From the NCBI RefSeq assembly GCF_021390935.1, contig NZ_JAJPUI010000003.1, positions 558,001 through 622,000 on the forward strand: a stretch of DNA of 64,000 bases, given 5' to 3'. Source of the stretch: Streptomyces sp. CC228A (lineage in GTDB: Bacteria > Actinomycetota > Actinomycetes > Streptomycetales > Streptomycetaceae). This document shows positions 24,824 to 34,805 of the stretch, piece by piece. Positions within the stretch are counted from its first letter, which is position 1. Every line of letters starts with the position of its first letter. The position numbers and the translations under genes were made by a program. The notes beneath the pieces are model-generated. The model had not been told where the DNA came from and did not search any database. It was given only the letters and a program-made list of their open reading frames with translations.

Positions 24824-25852
24824 TCACGACGAGGCGCGGACCACCAGGGACGTCGGCAGCACGAGCTGGCTCGGCTCCCCCGAGGCGCCCCCGATCTCCT
24901 TCAGCAGGGCGCGGGCCATGACGCGGCCCATCTCCTCGATCGGCTGGCGCACACTCGTCAGCGGCGGGTCCATGTGGCGGGCCACCGCCGAGTCGTCCAC
25001 CCCGACGAGCGCCACGTCGTCCGGGACCCGGCGCCCTGCCTCCCGCAGGGCCCCGCGGGCGCCTGCCGCCATCACGTCGGACGCGGCGAACACCGCGTCC
25101 AGGTCGGGGCGGCGGGCCAGCAGGGCGCGCATGGCGCTGCGACCGCCCTCCTCCGTGAAGTCCGCCGGTGCGATGAGGTCCTCGGCCGGGTCGAGGCCCG
25201 CCGCCTCCAGCCCCCGCCGGTAGCCCTCCAGCCGGCAGCGCGCCACGTACATGTCGAGCGGGCCGGTGATGGTGGCGATCCTCCGGCGGCCGCGGCCCGC
25301 CAGGTGGTCCACGGCGGAGCGGCCCGCGCCCACGTTGTCGGAGTCGACGTACGCGGCGGACTCCGTCTCCGAGCGGCGGCCGTTGAGGACGGCGGGGATG
25401 TCCAGCTCCCGTACGACCTCGGGCAGGGGGTCGTCGGCGTGCACCGAGACGAGCAGGACGCCGTCCACGCGCTGCGCGGCGAGGTACTGCTCGAAGCGCT
25501 GCCGCTCCTGCCGGGAGCGGATCAGGGTGAGCAGCAGCTGCTTGTCGGCGTCGGCGAGTTCGGCGCTGACCCCGCGGATGATGTCGAGGAAGTACGGCTC
25601 GGCGAACAGCCGCGCCTCGGTCTCGGGTATCACCAGCGCCACGGCGTCGGTGCGGGCGCCCGCCAGCGCGCGGGCGGCGCGGTTCGGGACGTACCCGAGC
25701 TCCGCGATGGCCTGGGCGACGGCGGCCTTGGCGCGGTCGCTCACCCGGGGCGAGCCGTTGATGACGCGGGACACGGTGCCCCGGCCCACGCCCGCGCGGG
25801 CCGCGACCTCCTCCAGCGTGGGTCTGCCCGTCTGCCGTCCGTTCACCGCCAT
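24824..25852 (-). CDS. cebR: CebR, LacI-family repressor of cellulose/cellobiose utilisation
   Basis: 342 residues from the ATG at 25852, with GGGAGGCGGG upstream. An N-terminal LacI HTH (PTLEEVAARAGVGRGTVSRV, INGSPRVSDRAKAAV) and hinge helix (AARALAGARTDAVALVIPE) precede a periplasmic-binding-protein-like effector domain. It is divergent from cebE, and canonical CebR boxes stand on both sides of the intergenic region, so autoregulation is likely. CebR binds TGGGAGCGCTCCCA and is released by cellobiose or cello-oligosaccharides. It should control the GH48-GH74, GH6, cebEFG and bglC units here. Confidence 0.95.
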   Translation of the reverse strand: MAVNGRQTGRPTLEEVAARAGVGRGTVSRVINGSPRVSDRAKAAVAQAIAELGYVPNRAARALAGARTDAVALVIPETEARLFAEPYFLDIIRGVSAELADADKQLLLTLIRSRQERQRFEQYLAAQRVDGVLLVSVHADDPLPEVVRELDIPAVLNGRRSETESAAYVDSDNVGAGRSAVDHLAGRGRRRIATITGPLDMYVARCRLEGYRRGLEAAGLDPAEDLIAPADFTEEGGRSAMRALLARRPDLDAVFAASDVMAAGARGALREAGRRVPDDVALVGVDDSAVARHMDPPLTSVRQPIEEMGRVMARALLKEIGGASGEPSQLVLPTSLVVRASS

Positions 25853-25964
25853 GTTCCCGCCTCCCGTTCGCGCCCGCCCACCCGTGCAGCGGCTGCTTGA
25901 GCCCAACCTAGAGCGTGCACCGCTGGGCAGCCCCAGCGGGAGGGCCATCTTTTGACCCTCCGTA

Positions 25965-25980
25965 GTGGGAGCGCTCCCAC
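25965..25980. promoter_or_regulatory. CebR operator proximal to cebR
   Basis: GTGGGAGCGCTCCCAC, a perfect palindrome with the CebR core at 25966-25979. It lies 113 nt before the cebR start and about 310 nt before cebE, suggesting repression of cebR itself or a two-site loop with the box at 26136. Confidence 0.92.
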
Positions 25981-26135
25981 CCTAGCGGACCGTACCGCCC
26001 CTTCTCCCTCGCACGCCTTGAGGTTCTGAAGGCGGACGCCATTCTGCGGACGGCCGGATCCCCTACGGCAACAATTCGCGTTCATGCCTTGACACCCACC
26101 CCCGGCAGGCAGCAACCTTCCGGCAACGAGTGGCG

Positions 26136-26149
26136 TGGGAGCGCTCCCA
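26136..26149. promoter_or_regulatory. CebR operator proximal to cebE
   Basis: TGGGAGCGCTCCCA, an exact consensus match, 140 nt before the cebE ATG and 170 nt (centre to centre) from the other box. It is the expected control site of the cebEFG operon. The remainder of the 25853-26288 gap shows no gene. Confidence 0.93.
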
Positions 26150-26288
26150 TACCACGGTCCGTAGCCCCTCATGTGTGCGACACGGCCGAGCCGCCCTGTC
26201 GCCACGCCGACCCCCCGCAGCCCGGCTGCGGACCCGGCACCCGCCCCATCCGGCGCACACCAGCACCACCCTGGACGAGGAGAGTGGA

Positions 26289-27671
26289 ATGCGCACCATC
26301 AGCAGAGTCCGCAGCCGCGGCGGCAGCGGCAGAACCGGCGACCGCGGCCACCGCCGCCCCCTGGTCGCAGCGACCGCCCTCCTGGCCTGCGCGGCGCTGG
26401 TCACGGGTTGCAGCGACGGCGCCGGGGACGGCGGAAGCGGCGACGCCGGCGGGGACGGCGGGCAGATCACCCTGCGGATCGGCACCTTCGGCTCGTTCGG
26501 CTACGACAACGAGAACGGCGCCAAGCTGTACGCCGAATACGAGAAGCTGAACCCCCACATCAAGATCGTCGAGTCCAACGTCGCCGACGGCCAGAAGTAC
26601 TGGGACACCCTCAAGCTGCGCCTCTCCCGCAGCAGCGGCCTCGCCGACATCCAGGCCGTCGAGGTCGGGTACATCGCCGAGGCCACCGGACCCGCCATGG
26701 CCGGCAAGTGGGCGGACCTCTCCGAGTCCGGCGGCGCCGACCTGTCCGCCTACCTGGACTGGAAGGTCAAGCAGGCCACCACCGCCGACGGCTCCGTCAT
26801 CGCGCTCGGCACCGACATCGGCCCCATGGCCATCTGCTACAACAAGGACCTCTTCGCGAAGGCCAAGCTGCCCACCGACCGGGAGGAGGTGGGCAAGCTG
26901 TGGGCCGGCGACTGGGCGAAGTTCGTCGAGACCGGCAAGAAGTACCAGAGCGCCGCCCCCGAAGGCACCGCCTTCCACGACTCCGCGAGCGGCCTCTTCA
27001 ACGCCGTCCTGTCCAGCCAGCCCCAGCAGTACGCCGACGACAAGGGCGAGCTCGCCTGGGAGGACAGCCCCGGCGTGAAGACCGCCTGGGGCCTGGCGGT
27101 CGACGCGGCGCGAAGCGGCATCACCGCGAAGCTGCGCCAGTTCGACGAGAAGGGCACCTGGAACGCCGGCTTCAAGAACGCCAGGTTCGCGACCGTCGCC
27201 TGCCCGAGCTGGATGACCGGCATCATCAAGGACCAGGCCGGCGAGAAGAACAAGGGCGACTGGGACATCGCGTCGGCGCCGGTCGCGGGCAACTGGGGCG
27301 GCTCCTTCCTCGCCGTGCCGAAGGCGGGCAAGCACACCGAGGAGGCCGCCAAGCTGGCCGCCTGGCTGACCGCCCCCGAGCAGCACGCCAAGGTGTTCGG
27401 CGTCAACGGCAACATCCCGTCCACCAAGGAGACCCTGGCCTCCGAGGCGGTCCAGAACGCCACGATCGACTACTTCGGCGACACTCCGGTCGGCCGGATC
27501 TACTCGCAGGCCGCGGCGGGGATCACCCCGGCGGCCATCAGCCGCCACGACGGCCAGGTGAAGACCTTCCTCACCGACAACGGGATCCTCGACATCGAGC
27601 AGCGCGGGACCGACCCGGAAACGGCGTGGAACAACGTGAAGAAGCTGATCGAGGACAAGATCGTCCAGTAG
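26289..27671 (+). CDS. cebE: CebE, cellobiose/cellotriose-binding lipoprotein of the ABC importer
   Basis: 460 residues. The lipoprotein signal ends in ALVTGC (lipidated Cys near residue 42), then a Gly/Asp-rich spacer and an extracellular solute-binding family 1 domain (ITLRIGTFGSFGYDNENGAK, SNVADGQKYWDTLKL, DIQAVEVGYIAEATGPAM, APVAGNWGGSFLAVP). GAGGAGAG precedes the ATG. It delivers cello-oligosaccharides to CebFG; the ATPase is usually MsiK, encoded elsewhere, and none is seen here. Divergent from cebR with CebR boxes in between. Confidence 0.95.
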   Translation: MRTISRVRSRGGSGRTGDRGHRRPLVAATALLACAALVTGCSDGAGDGGSGDAGGDGGQITLRIGTFGSFGYDNENGAKLYAEYEKLNPHIKIVESNVADGQKYWDTLKLRLSRSSGLADIQAVEVGYIAEATGPAMAGKWADLSESGGADLSAYLDWKVKQATTADGSVIALGTDIGPMAICYNKDLFAKAKLPTDREEVGKLWAGDWAKFVETGKKYQSAAPEGTAFHDSASGLFNAVLSSQPQQYADDKGELAWEDSPGVKTAWGLAVDAARSGITAKLRQFDEKGTWNAGFKNARFATVACPSWMTGIIKDQAGEKNKGDWDIASAPVAGNWGGSFLAVPKAGKHTEEAAKLAAWLTAPEQHAKVFGVNGNIPSTKETLASEAVQNATIDYFGDTPVGRIYSQAAAGITPAAISRHDGQVKTFLTDNGILDIEQRGTDPETAWNNVKKLIEDKIVQ

Positions 27672-27678
27672 CCCCCGG

Positions 27679-27720
27679 CGGGGAGCCCGCCGCACTTCCG
27701 GCGGGCCGGCGGGCTCCCCG
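27679..27720 (+). terminator. Hairpin between cebE and cebF
   Basis: CGGGGAGCCCGCCG (27679-27692) pairs with CGGCGGGCTCCCCG (27707-27720), a 14-bp stem 8 nt after the cebE stop. It probably acts as a partial terminator or RNA stabiliser, so that the binding protein is made in excess over the permeases. Confidence 0.75.
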
Positions 27721-27841
27721 TCCGGGCGCCCGCCCCGCCGCCCGGGCGGGGCGGGCCGGCGGCGGTCCCGGCCGGGTCGCCCGCGCGCCCGCGCCCCGGG
27801 TCCGGGTCCGGGTCCGCTGTCCGGCTTCCCGGCCCCGCCGC

Positions 27842-28017
27842 ACCGCCGCCGGTCGCAGTCCGGGCCCGCGCGCCCCTGCCCGGCTCCGGGCCCGCCGCCC
27901 GGGACCGCGCCCCTGCACCGCTTCCCGCGCCTCCGTACCGCCGCCGCACCTCCGTACCGCCGCCGGTCGCAGTCCGGGCCCGCGCGCCCCTGCCCGGCTC
28001 CGGGCCCGCCGCCCGGC
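27842..28017 (+). repeat. 60-bp direct repeat within the cebE-cebF gap
   Basis: A block of about 60 nt starting ACCGCCGCCGGTCGCAGTCC occurs at about 27842-27903 and again at about 27956-28017, with related CTCCGTACCGCCGCC elements between. The whole 27721-28125 gap is C-rich and has no coding candidate, an unusually long spacer for a permease operon. Confidence 0.75.
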
Positions 28018-28125
28018 CCCCTCCCTCCCGCCCCCGCGCCCCCGCACCGCTGCCGGTCCCGGTCCGGGGCCGTGCCACCGTCCCCCGACCGCCCGACGTC
28101 TGCACCGACCTGGAAGGACGCCCCC

Positions 28126-29142
28126 GTGGCCACCTCCGTCCAGGCGGCGGACGGCGGCACCTCGCCGCCCTCCCCGCCCCCGCCCTCCTCCGCGTCCCGG
28201 AACAAGCGACCGAACCGGCCACCCGCCGGCACCGGCTGGCGCAGCAGGCTGTACCGCTGGGACCTCAAGGCGACGCCGTACGCGTTCATCGCGCCCTTCT
28301 TCCTCACCTTCGGGGCGTTCGGGCTCTTCCCACTGATCCACACGGGCTGGCTCTCGCTGCACCGGGTGGAGCTGGGCGGTGAGGCCGAGTGGCGCGGCTT
28401 CGACAACTACACGGCGCTCTGGGACAGCGACTTCTTCTGGAACGCCCTCGCCAACACCTTCACCATCGGCGTCATCTCGACGGTCCCGCAGCTGCTCATG
28501 GCGCTGGGCCTGGCGCACCTGCTGAACTACAAGCTGCGCGGCCGCGGCTTCTTCCGGGTCGCCGTCCTCGCCCCGTACGCCACCTCGATCGCCGCCGCGA
28601 CGCTGGTCTTCGCCCAGCTCTTCAACTCCGACTACGGGCTGATCAACACCGTGCTCGGCTGGGTCGGGTTCGAGCCGGTGGACTGGGAGTCGTCCAAGTG
28701 GCCGGCGCAGATCGCCATCTCCGCCATCGTCACCTGGCGGTGGACCGGGTACAACGCGCTGATCTACCTGGCCGCGATGCAGGCGGTGCCGCAGGACCTG
28801 TACGAGGCGGCCTCCCTCGACGGGGCGTCCCGCTGGCGGCAGTTCGTCAGCGTCACCATCCCGTCCATCCGGCCGACGATCCTCTTCACGATCGTCGTGT
28901 CCACGATCGGCGCGACGCAGCTGTTCGGTGAGCCCATGCTCTTCGGCGGCAGCCTCGGCGTCAGCGGCGGCAGCGGCAACCAGTTCCAGACGCTGAGCCT
29001 GCTGATGTACGAGAAGGGCTGGGTCACCGGCGCCCTGGGGCAGGCGTCCGCGATCGCGTGGGTGATGCTGCTGCTCCTGCTCCTCATCGGCGCGCTGCGG
29101 CTGCTGCTCGCCCGTGCCGGCCGCAAGAAGCAGGGGGTCTGA
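28126..29142 (+). CDS. cebF: CebF, cellobiose ABC transporter permease
   Basis: 338 residues from the GTG at 28126 (GGAAGGACGCC upstream). After a Pro/Ser-rich cytoplasmic N-terminus come six membrane helices (AFIAPFFLTFGAFGLFPLIH, IGVISTVPQLLMALGLAHLL, and others). The permease EAA loop is YEAASLDGASRWRQFVSVTI, the contact point for the shared ATPase. The C-terminal helix is MLLLLLLIGALRLLLARAG. It works with CebG and the lipoprotein CebE, and its stop is 3 nt before cebG. Confidence 0.95.
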   Translation: MATSVQAADGGTSPPSPPPPSSASRNKRPNRPPAGTGWRSRLYRWDLKATPYAFIAPFFLTFGAFGLFPLIHTGWLSLHRVELGGEAEWRGFDNYTALWDSDFFWNALANTFTIGVISTVPQLLMALGLAHLLNYKLRGRGFFRVAVLAPYATSIAAATLVFAQLFNSDYGLINTVLGWVGFEPVDWESSKWPAQIAISAIVTWRWTGYNALIYLAAMQAVPQDLYEAASLDGASRWRQFVSVTIPSIRPTILFTIVVSTIGATQLFGEPMLFGGSLGVSGGSGNQFQTLSLLMYEKGWVTGALGQASAIAWVMLLLLLLIGALRLLLARAGRKKQGV

Positions 29143-29145
29143 CCG

Positions 29146-30039
29146 ATGACGCTCACCACCGACCGGCCGGCGCGCGGGCGCGGGCCGCGGCGCGGCTTCA
29201 GGCAGGCCGCCGGGCGCCAGCACCACGCCGGGCACCTCACCTACGTCCTGCTGGGCTTCGCGGCCCTGCTGTCCCTCTTCCCCCTGTACTGGAACCTCGT
29301 CGCCGCCTCCCACTCGGGTGAGCGGGTCGTGGAGGCCCCGGCGCCGCTGCTGCCCGGGCCGCGCCTGCTGGACAACCTCACGTTCGCCTGGAACCAGGTC
29401 GACATGGGCGAGGCGCTCGTGAACACGACGGTCGTGGCGGGGCTCGTGGCCGCGTCGACGGTGGTGTTCTCGACGCTGGCCGGTTTCGCCTTCGCCAAGC
29501 TGCCCTTCAGCGGCCGCAACGTGCTGCTGGCCCTCGTGGTGGCGACGATGACCGTCCCGCCCCAGCTCAGCGTGATCCCGCTGTACCAGATCGTCACCGA
29601 CCTCGGGTGGGTGGACCAGCTCCAGTCGGTCGTGCTGCCTTCGCTGGTCGCGGCGTTCGGCGTGTTCTTCATGCGGCAGTACCTGCTGGAGGCGCTGCCG
29701 GTCGAGCTGATCGAGGCGGCCCGCGTGGACGGGGCGCACAGCCTGCGGATCATCTGGCACGTGGTGTTCCCCGTGGCGCGGCCCGCGATGGCGGTGCTGG
29801 GGATGCTGGTCTTCGTCCAGGCGTGGAACGACTTCTTCTGGCCGTTCATCGCCCTCACCCCGGACGGCAACCCGACCCTCCAGGTGGCGCTGGCCGGGCT
29901 CGGCTCCGGCAACCACACCATCGACCAGGCCATCGTGCTGACCGGTGCGCTGATCTCCACCGTGCCGCTGCTGGCGGTCTTCGCCGTGCTGGGCAAGCAC
30001 ATCGTGGGCGGCATCACCTCGGGCGCGGTCAAGAGCTGA
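29146..30039 (+). CDS. cebG: CebG, cellobiose ABC transporter permease
   Basis: 297 residues. MalG-type permease with six helices ([20 protein letters not shown] at the start). The EAA loop is [20 protein letters not shown] and the last loop is [14 protein letters not shown], as usual for this family. It starts 3 nt after the cebF stop, so translation is coupled. With CebF it forms the membrane channel for cello-oligosaccharides. Confidence 0.95.
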   Translation: MTLTTDRPARGRGPRRGFRQAAGRQHHAGHLTYVLLGFAALLSLFPLYWNLVAASHSGERVVEAPAPLLPGPRLLDNLTFAWNQVDMGEALVNTTVVAGLVAASTVVFSTLAGFAFAKLPFSGRNVLLALVVATMTVPPQLSVIPLYQIVTDLGWVDQLQSVVLPSLVAAFGVFFMRQYLLEALPVELIEAARVDGAHSLRIIWHVVFPVARPAMAVLGMLVFVQAWNDFFWPFIALTPDGNPTLQVALAGLGSGNHTIDQAIVLTGALISTVPLLAVFAVLGKHIVGGITSGAVKS

Positions 30040-30195
30040 CCCCCGCGTCCGCCGGCCGCCCGCCCCCTGCTGCTCCGCGGCGCCTCCTTCCCCGTCCCTG
30101 GCGGCGCCGCGGCCGCCCTCCCCCGCGGTCCGCGCCGTCCGTCCTGTCCGCGCCGTCCGTCCCGTCCGCCCGTCCGAGCAAGCCGTACCTACTCC

Positions 30196-30209
30196 TGGGA
30201 GCGCTCCCC
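30196..30209. promoter_or_regulatory. CebR operator overlapping the bglC ribosome binding site
   Basis: TGGGAGCGCTCCCC, one mismatch from the CebR consensus, lies 2 nt before the bglC ATG. Its GGGAG is also the only Shine-Dalgarno-like sequence for bglC, so the operator and the translation signal are the same bases. Confidence 0.82.
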
Positions 30210-30211
30210 CT

Positions 30212-31663
30212 ATGACTGCCTCCGACACCCGTCCGCTCACCGCGATCCGCCGGTTCCCCCCGGGCTTCCTGTGGGGCGCCGCGACCGCCGCGTACCAGAT
30301 CGAGGGCGCCGCCCGGGAGGACGGGCGCACGCCGTCCATCTGGGACACCTTCAGCCACACGCCGGGGAAGGTGTTCGAGGGCCACACGGGCGATGTGGCC
30401 GTGGACCACTACCACCGGTTCCGCGAGGACGTCCGGCTCATGAAGGAGCTGGGCCTCACGGCGTACCGCTTCTCCGTGTCCTGGCCGCGGGTGCAGCCGA
30501 CCGGGCGCGGACCGGCCGTGCAGAAGGGCCTGGACTTCTACCGGGCGCTGGTCGACGAGCTGCTCGCCGCGGGGATCCGGCCGGCGGTGACCCTCTACCA
30601 CTGGGACCTGCCGCAGGAGCTGGAGGACGCGGGCGGCTGGCCGCACCGGGCGACCGCCGAGCGGTTCGCCGCGTACGCGGGGCTCGTCGGTGACGCCCTC
30701 GGCGACCGCGTCGACCGCTGGACCACGCTCAACGAACCGTGGTGCAGCGCCTTCCTGGGCTACGGCTCCGGTGTGCACGCCCCGGGCCGCACCGACCCGG
30801 TGGCCGCGCTGCGCGCCGCCCACCATCTGAACCTCGGCCACGGCCTGGCCGTGCAGGCGCTGCGGGCGGCGCTGCCGGCGCGCGCGGAGGTCGGCGTGTC
30901 GCTGAACCTGCACCAGGTCAGGCCGCTGACCGAGACGGCGGAGGACCTGGACGCGGCCCGCCGTATCGACGCGGTCGGCAACCGCATCTGGCTCGGGCCC
31001 ATGCTGGGGGGCGCCTACCCGGAGGACCTGGCCGCCGACACGGCCCGGCTCACGGACTGGTCCTTCGTCCGCCCGGCCGACGCGGCCGCGGCGCACCAGG
31101 CGCTGGACTTCGTCGGCGTCAACTACTACACGCCGACGCTGGTGTCGGCGGTCGCCCGGGACGGCGTCGGCAGCGTCATGGCCGACGGCGGGCACGGCGG
31201 CGGCGGGCACTCGCCGTGGGCGGGTGCGGAGGACGTGGTCTTCCACCAGCCGCCCGGCGAGCAGACCGCGATGGGCTGGTCGGTCGACGCGTCCGGGCTG
31301 TACGACCTGCTGATGCGGATGGCCCGGGAGTACCCGGACCTCCCGCTGTACGTCACGGAGAACGGCGCCGCGTACGACGACGCGGTGGGCCCCGACGGCT
31401 CGGTCCACGACCCGGAGCGCGTCGCCTACCTGCACGGCCACCTGGAGGCGGTGCACCGGGCCGTGGAGAGCGGCGCGGACGTGCGCGGGTACTTCCTGTG
31501 GTCGCTGCTGGACAACTTCGAGTGGGCGTACGGCTACGCGAAGCGGTTCGGGGCGGTGCACGTGGACTACGCGACGCAGACCCGCACCCCGAAGGCCAGC
31601 GCCCACTGGTACGCGCGGCTCGCCCGCAGCGGCGAGCTGCCCCCGCCCGGGGAGGACGGCTGA
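30212..31663 (+). CDS. bglC: BglC, intracellular GH1 beta-glucosidase
   Basis: 483 residues, no signal peptide. GH1 signatures: [20 protein letters not shown] at the start, acid/base Glu in [10 protein letters not shown] near residue 178 and nucleophile Glu in [11 protein letters not shown] near residue 383, then [18 protein letters not shown]. It hydrolyses imported cellobiose to glucose and, by removing the inducer, is expected to feed back on CebR. It lies 172 nt after cebG with its own CebR box. Confidence 0.95.
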   Translation: MTASDTRPLTAIRRFPPGFLWGAATAAYQIEGAAREDGRTPSIWDTFSHTPGKVFEGHTGDVAVDHYHRFREDVRLMKELGLTAYRFSVSWPRVQPTGRGPAVQKGLDFYRALVDELLAAGIRPAVTLYHWDLPQELEDAGGWPHRATAERFAAYAGLVGDALGDRVDRWTTLNEPWCSAFLGYGSGVHAPGRTDPVAALRAAHHLNLGHGLAVQALRAALPARAEVGVSLNLHQVRPLTETAEDLDAARRIDAVGNRIWLGPMLGGAYPEDLAADTARLTDWSFVRPADAAAAHQALDFVGVNYYTPTLVSAVARDGVGSVMADGGHGGGGHSPWAGAEDVVFHQPPGEQTAMGWSVDASGLYDLLMRMAREYPDLPLYVTENGAAYDDAVGPDGSVHDPERVAYLHGHLEAVHRAVESGADVRGYFLWSLLDNFEWAYGYAKRFGAVHVDYATQTRTPKASAHWYARLARSGELPPPGEDG

Positions 31664-31704
31664 ACGCCCCGCCCGCCACGCCGCCGCACCCGAGGGAGAG
31701 GTCC

Positions 31705-33126
31705 ATGCCCGTCCGTTTTCCGCCCGGCTTCCTGTGGGGCACCGCCACCGCCGCCTACCAGATCGAGGGCGCCGCCCGGGAGGACGGCCGCGGCCCGTCC
31801 GTCTGGGACACCTTCAGCCGCACGCCCGGCCGGACCCGCGGCGGTGACACCGGTGACACCGCCGCCGACCACTACCACCGCCGGGCCGAGGACGTGCGGA
31901 TGATGGCGGGGCTCGGCGTCAACGCGTACCGCTTCTCCGTGTCCTGGCCGCGGGTGCAGCCGACCGGGCGCGGACCGGCCGTGCAGAAGGGGCTCGACTT
32001 CTACCGGGCGCTGGTGGACGACCTGCTGGAGCACGGCATCACACCGGCCCTCACGCTGTACCACTGGGACCTGCCGCAGGCCCTGGAGGACGCGGGCGGC
32101 TGGCCGCACCGGGACACCGCCGAGCGGTTCGCCGACTACGCAGGCATCGTCGCCGGCGCCCTGGGCGACCGCGTCCCGTACTGGATCACCCTCAACGAGC
32201 CGTGGTGCAGCGCCTTCCTCGGATACGGCTCCGGCGTGCACGCCCCGGGCCGCACCGACCCGGTCGACGCGCTGCGCGCCGCCCACCACCTCAACCTGGC
32301 GCACGGCCTGGCCGCCACCGCGCTGCGGGCGCGGCTGCCCGCCGCGGCCCGGATCGGCATCAGCCTCAACACCTGCGCCGTCCGGGCGCGGACCGGCAGC
32401 GGGGCCGACCTGGACGCGCGGCGCCGCATCGACGCGCTCGCGAACCGGATCTTCACCGGGCCGCTGCTGCACGGCGCGTACCCCGACGACCTGCTCGCCG
32501 GGACCGCGCGGCTCACCGACTGGTCCTTCGTGCGGGCCGGCGACGAGGCCGCCGTCCGCCGCGACCCGCTGGACTGGCTGGGCGTCAACTACTACGCGCC
32601 GACGCTCGTGTCCGCCGCGGACGGCGGGCCGGGGTCCGCGGCGGACGACGGGCACGGCGCCGGCGACCACTCCCCCTGGCCGGGCGCCGAGGACGTGTCG
32701 TTCCACCAGCAGCCGGGCGAGCGCACCGACATGGGCTGGGGCATCGACCCGACCGGGCTGTACGACCTGCTGACCCGGTGGTCGCGGGAGGCCCCCGGGC
32801 TGCCGCTGATGGTCACGGAGAACGGCGCCGCCTACCCCGACCGGCCGTCGCCCGCCGACGGCACCGTCCACGACGCCCGCCGCGTGCGCTACCTGCACGG
32901 GCACCTGTCGGAACTGCACCGGGCGATGACCGAGGGCGGCGCGGACGTGCGGGGCTACTTCCTGTGGTCCCTGCTGGACAACTTCGAATGGTCGTACGGC
33001 TATGCGAAGCGGTTCGGGATCGTGCACGTCGACTACGCGACGCAGACCCGCACCCCGAAGGCCAGCGCCCACTGGTACGCGCGGCTCGCCCGCAGCGGCG
33101 TCCTCCCCGACCCGCCCGGGTCGTGA
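31705..33126 (+). CDS. Second GH1 beta-glucosidase, tandem paralogue of bglC
   Basis: 473 residues from the ATG at 31705 (GAGGGAGAGG upstream), 41 nt after bglC and probably in the same transcript. It has the same GH1 landmarks: [21 protein letters not shown] and [18 protein letters not shown]. Most of the protein is clearly diverged from BglC, yet some stretches are identical at the DNA level, e.g. around the [18 protein letters not shown] codons and the last [20 protein letters not shown] codons. That suggests gene conversion after tandem duplication. It may handle a different oligosaccharide length or linkage. Confidence 0.94.
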   Translation: MPVRFPPGFLWGTATAAYQIEGAAREDGRGPSVWDTFSRTPGRTRGGDTGDTAADHYHRRAEDVRMMAGLGVNAYRFSVSWPRVQPTGRGPAVQKGLDFYRALVDDLLEHGITPALTLYHWDLPQALEDAGGWPHRDTAERFADYAGIVAGALGDRVPYWITLNEPWCSAFLGYGSGVHAPGRTDPVDALRAAHHLNLAHGLAATALRARLPAAARIGISLNTCAVRARTGSGADLDARRRIDALANRIFTGPLLHGAYPDDLLAGTARLTDWSFVRAGDEAAVRRDPLDWLGVNYYAPTLVSAADGGPGSAADDGHGAGDHSPWPGAEDVSFHQQPGERTDMGWGIDPTGLYDLLTRWSREAPGLPLMVTENGAAYPDRPSPADGTVHDARRVRYLHGHLSELHRAMTEGGADVRGYFLWSLLDNFEWSYGYAKRFGIVHVDYATQTRTPKASAHWYARLARSGVLPDPPGS

Positions 33127-33131
33127 GGGGG

Positions 33132-33171
33132 CGCGCGCTCCGGCCGGGTGGGGTGACGGCCGGAGCGCGCG
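33132..33171 (+). terminator. Hairpin after the beta-glucosidase pair
   Basis: CGCGCGCTCCGGCC (33132-33145) pairs with GGCCGGAGCGCGCG (33158-33171), a 14-bp stem with a 12-nt loop, 6 nt after the stop. It marks the end of the cellobiose operon; the G run after it is not a U tract. Confidence 0.85.
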
Positions 33172-33390
33172 TGTGGGGGGTGGTCCGGGCGGGGCGGGTC
33201 ACCGGTGGGCGGCACCCGCCCGCGCCGGCTGCCGCCGGTGGCGGCGCCGCCGCGTGGGCCCATGCGCTGTGCCCGGCTCCCGCGGGAGTGGGGCGCGGCA
33301 CCACGCTAGCGCGCCCGGAACCGGCAAACGGGGCACACCGGGCGGCGGTCGGGGACCTTAGGGCGCGCTTAAGGCGCCCATGGGGCCCGG

Positions 33391-34531
33391 TTAACGCTGC
33401 TGCCCGGCGCGCGGCCGCGCCGGGCCCGCCAGGAGCCACGGCCACCTGCCGGAGCGGTACACCGCGACCGCGCGGGCGTGGTCGAAGGCGGCGGCGGGGT
33501 CGGGGTGGCAGGTCCAGGGCTCGGCGCCCACCCACGGCTCCAGCGCCCGGAACTGCTCCAGTGCCTCCCGGCCCCGCCCCGCCACGACGAGGGCTCCGGC
33601 GAGGATGTGCCGGACGTACGGCAGCCGGGGGTCCCCGGGGGCCGCCGCGGCCACGGCGTCGCGGACCGCGTCGAGGTCGCCCCCGTGTTCCGGCCGCCGA
33701 GCGGGGTGTACGCGGCGCGCGCCAGCGCCCTCTCGAACGCCGCCTGCAGGGGCAGCACGGACAGCAGGCTGCCCTCGGGCGCGGCGCCCGCGGCGCCGTC
33801 GGCGAAGCGCTGGGCCAGGGCGTGGGAGCCGCACCACTTGGCGCACCAGTACTGGAGGGCGCTGAGGTGCCCGAAGAAGTGGTGGGGGGCGCGGGCGGTC
33901 AGCTCGTCCCACAGGAGCCGGAAGTCGCCGTGCGGCAGAGCGAGTCCGCGGGCGGCGGTGACGAGGGTGACCCACGGGGAGGGGTCGCGGGGCGCGAGCG
34001 CGGCGGCTTCGCGGGCGGCCTGCACCGCGGCGGACAGCATCCGCCGGAAGCGCTCCGGGTCCTCGGTGGAGGTGTCCTCGGCGGAGCCGCCGCCGCGCAC
34101 CCCCACGCCTGCCGCAGCAGCGCCTCGGCGTGGACCGCGGCGGCGTCCGGGTCGTCGGGCCGCTCGGCCCGCCAGTCCGCCAGCCAGCGCCCGTCCCGTA
34201 CCGCCGCGGAGGCGAGGGCGGTGAGCCGGTCCCAGCGCAGGTCCCAGTCCTCGCCCGCGTCCGCGAGCAGCGCCGCGGCGGGCCGCCGGTCGCCGCCCTG
34301 CGCGGCCTGCACGGCAAGGGCCGCCTCGGGCTCCGGCGGGCCGCTGCGCGACGGGTCGAGCAGGTGGCGCGGCACCAGGCCGTGGGCGGCGAGGTCGATG
34401 CCGGCCGTCCCCTGCCGCTTGGCTCGGGCCAGCCGGGCGCTGCTCCACAACGACCACAGGAGGACCGGGCCGCCCGCGGCGATGGCGATGCCCTGGGCGA
34501 CGGGCGGCAGGGAGGTGAGGAGGTGCGGCAT
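33391..34531 (-). pseudogene. Unknown conserved membrane-anchored protein, two frameshifts
   Basis: Reading from the ATG at 34531: PHLLTSLPPVAQGIAIAAGG and PVLLWSLWSSARLARAK form an N-terminal membrane helix. After that comes LRWDRLTALASAAVRDGRWL. The frame changes near 34108 to RGGGSAEDTSTEDPERFRRM, PHGDFRLLWDELTARAPHHF and LSALQYWCAKWCGSHALA, then again near 33695 to RLPYVRHILAGALVVAGRG and LEPWVGAEPWTCHPDPAAAF. Together they make one protein of about 380 residues with TPR-like helical repeats (my inference). No function known. Three consecutive consistent pieces suggest sequencing indels rather than decay. Confidence 0.55.
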
Positions 34532-34805
34532 GGTCGTGGCGTGCTTTCGGCTCGTGGCGCGGCGGCGGGGACAGCGCACGCACCGGGGGTTCCCGCCATG
34601 TTCCCCTACCGCCCGCCGCGGCGGCACCGCGGGGCGCGGCCGGGACACGGGCCGAGGCGGGGACACAGGTGCGGGTGCGTGTGGCGCTGGAGGTGGGAGC
34701 TGCGGTGGGCGGATGTCCCCGGTCGGGCGCGGGGGCTTCAGGCCGGGGGCGGGCGGGCGGCTGGGGTGCGGGAGCGGTGACCGGCGGGCAGGTGCGGGCA
34801 GGGGC

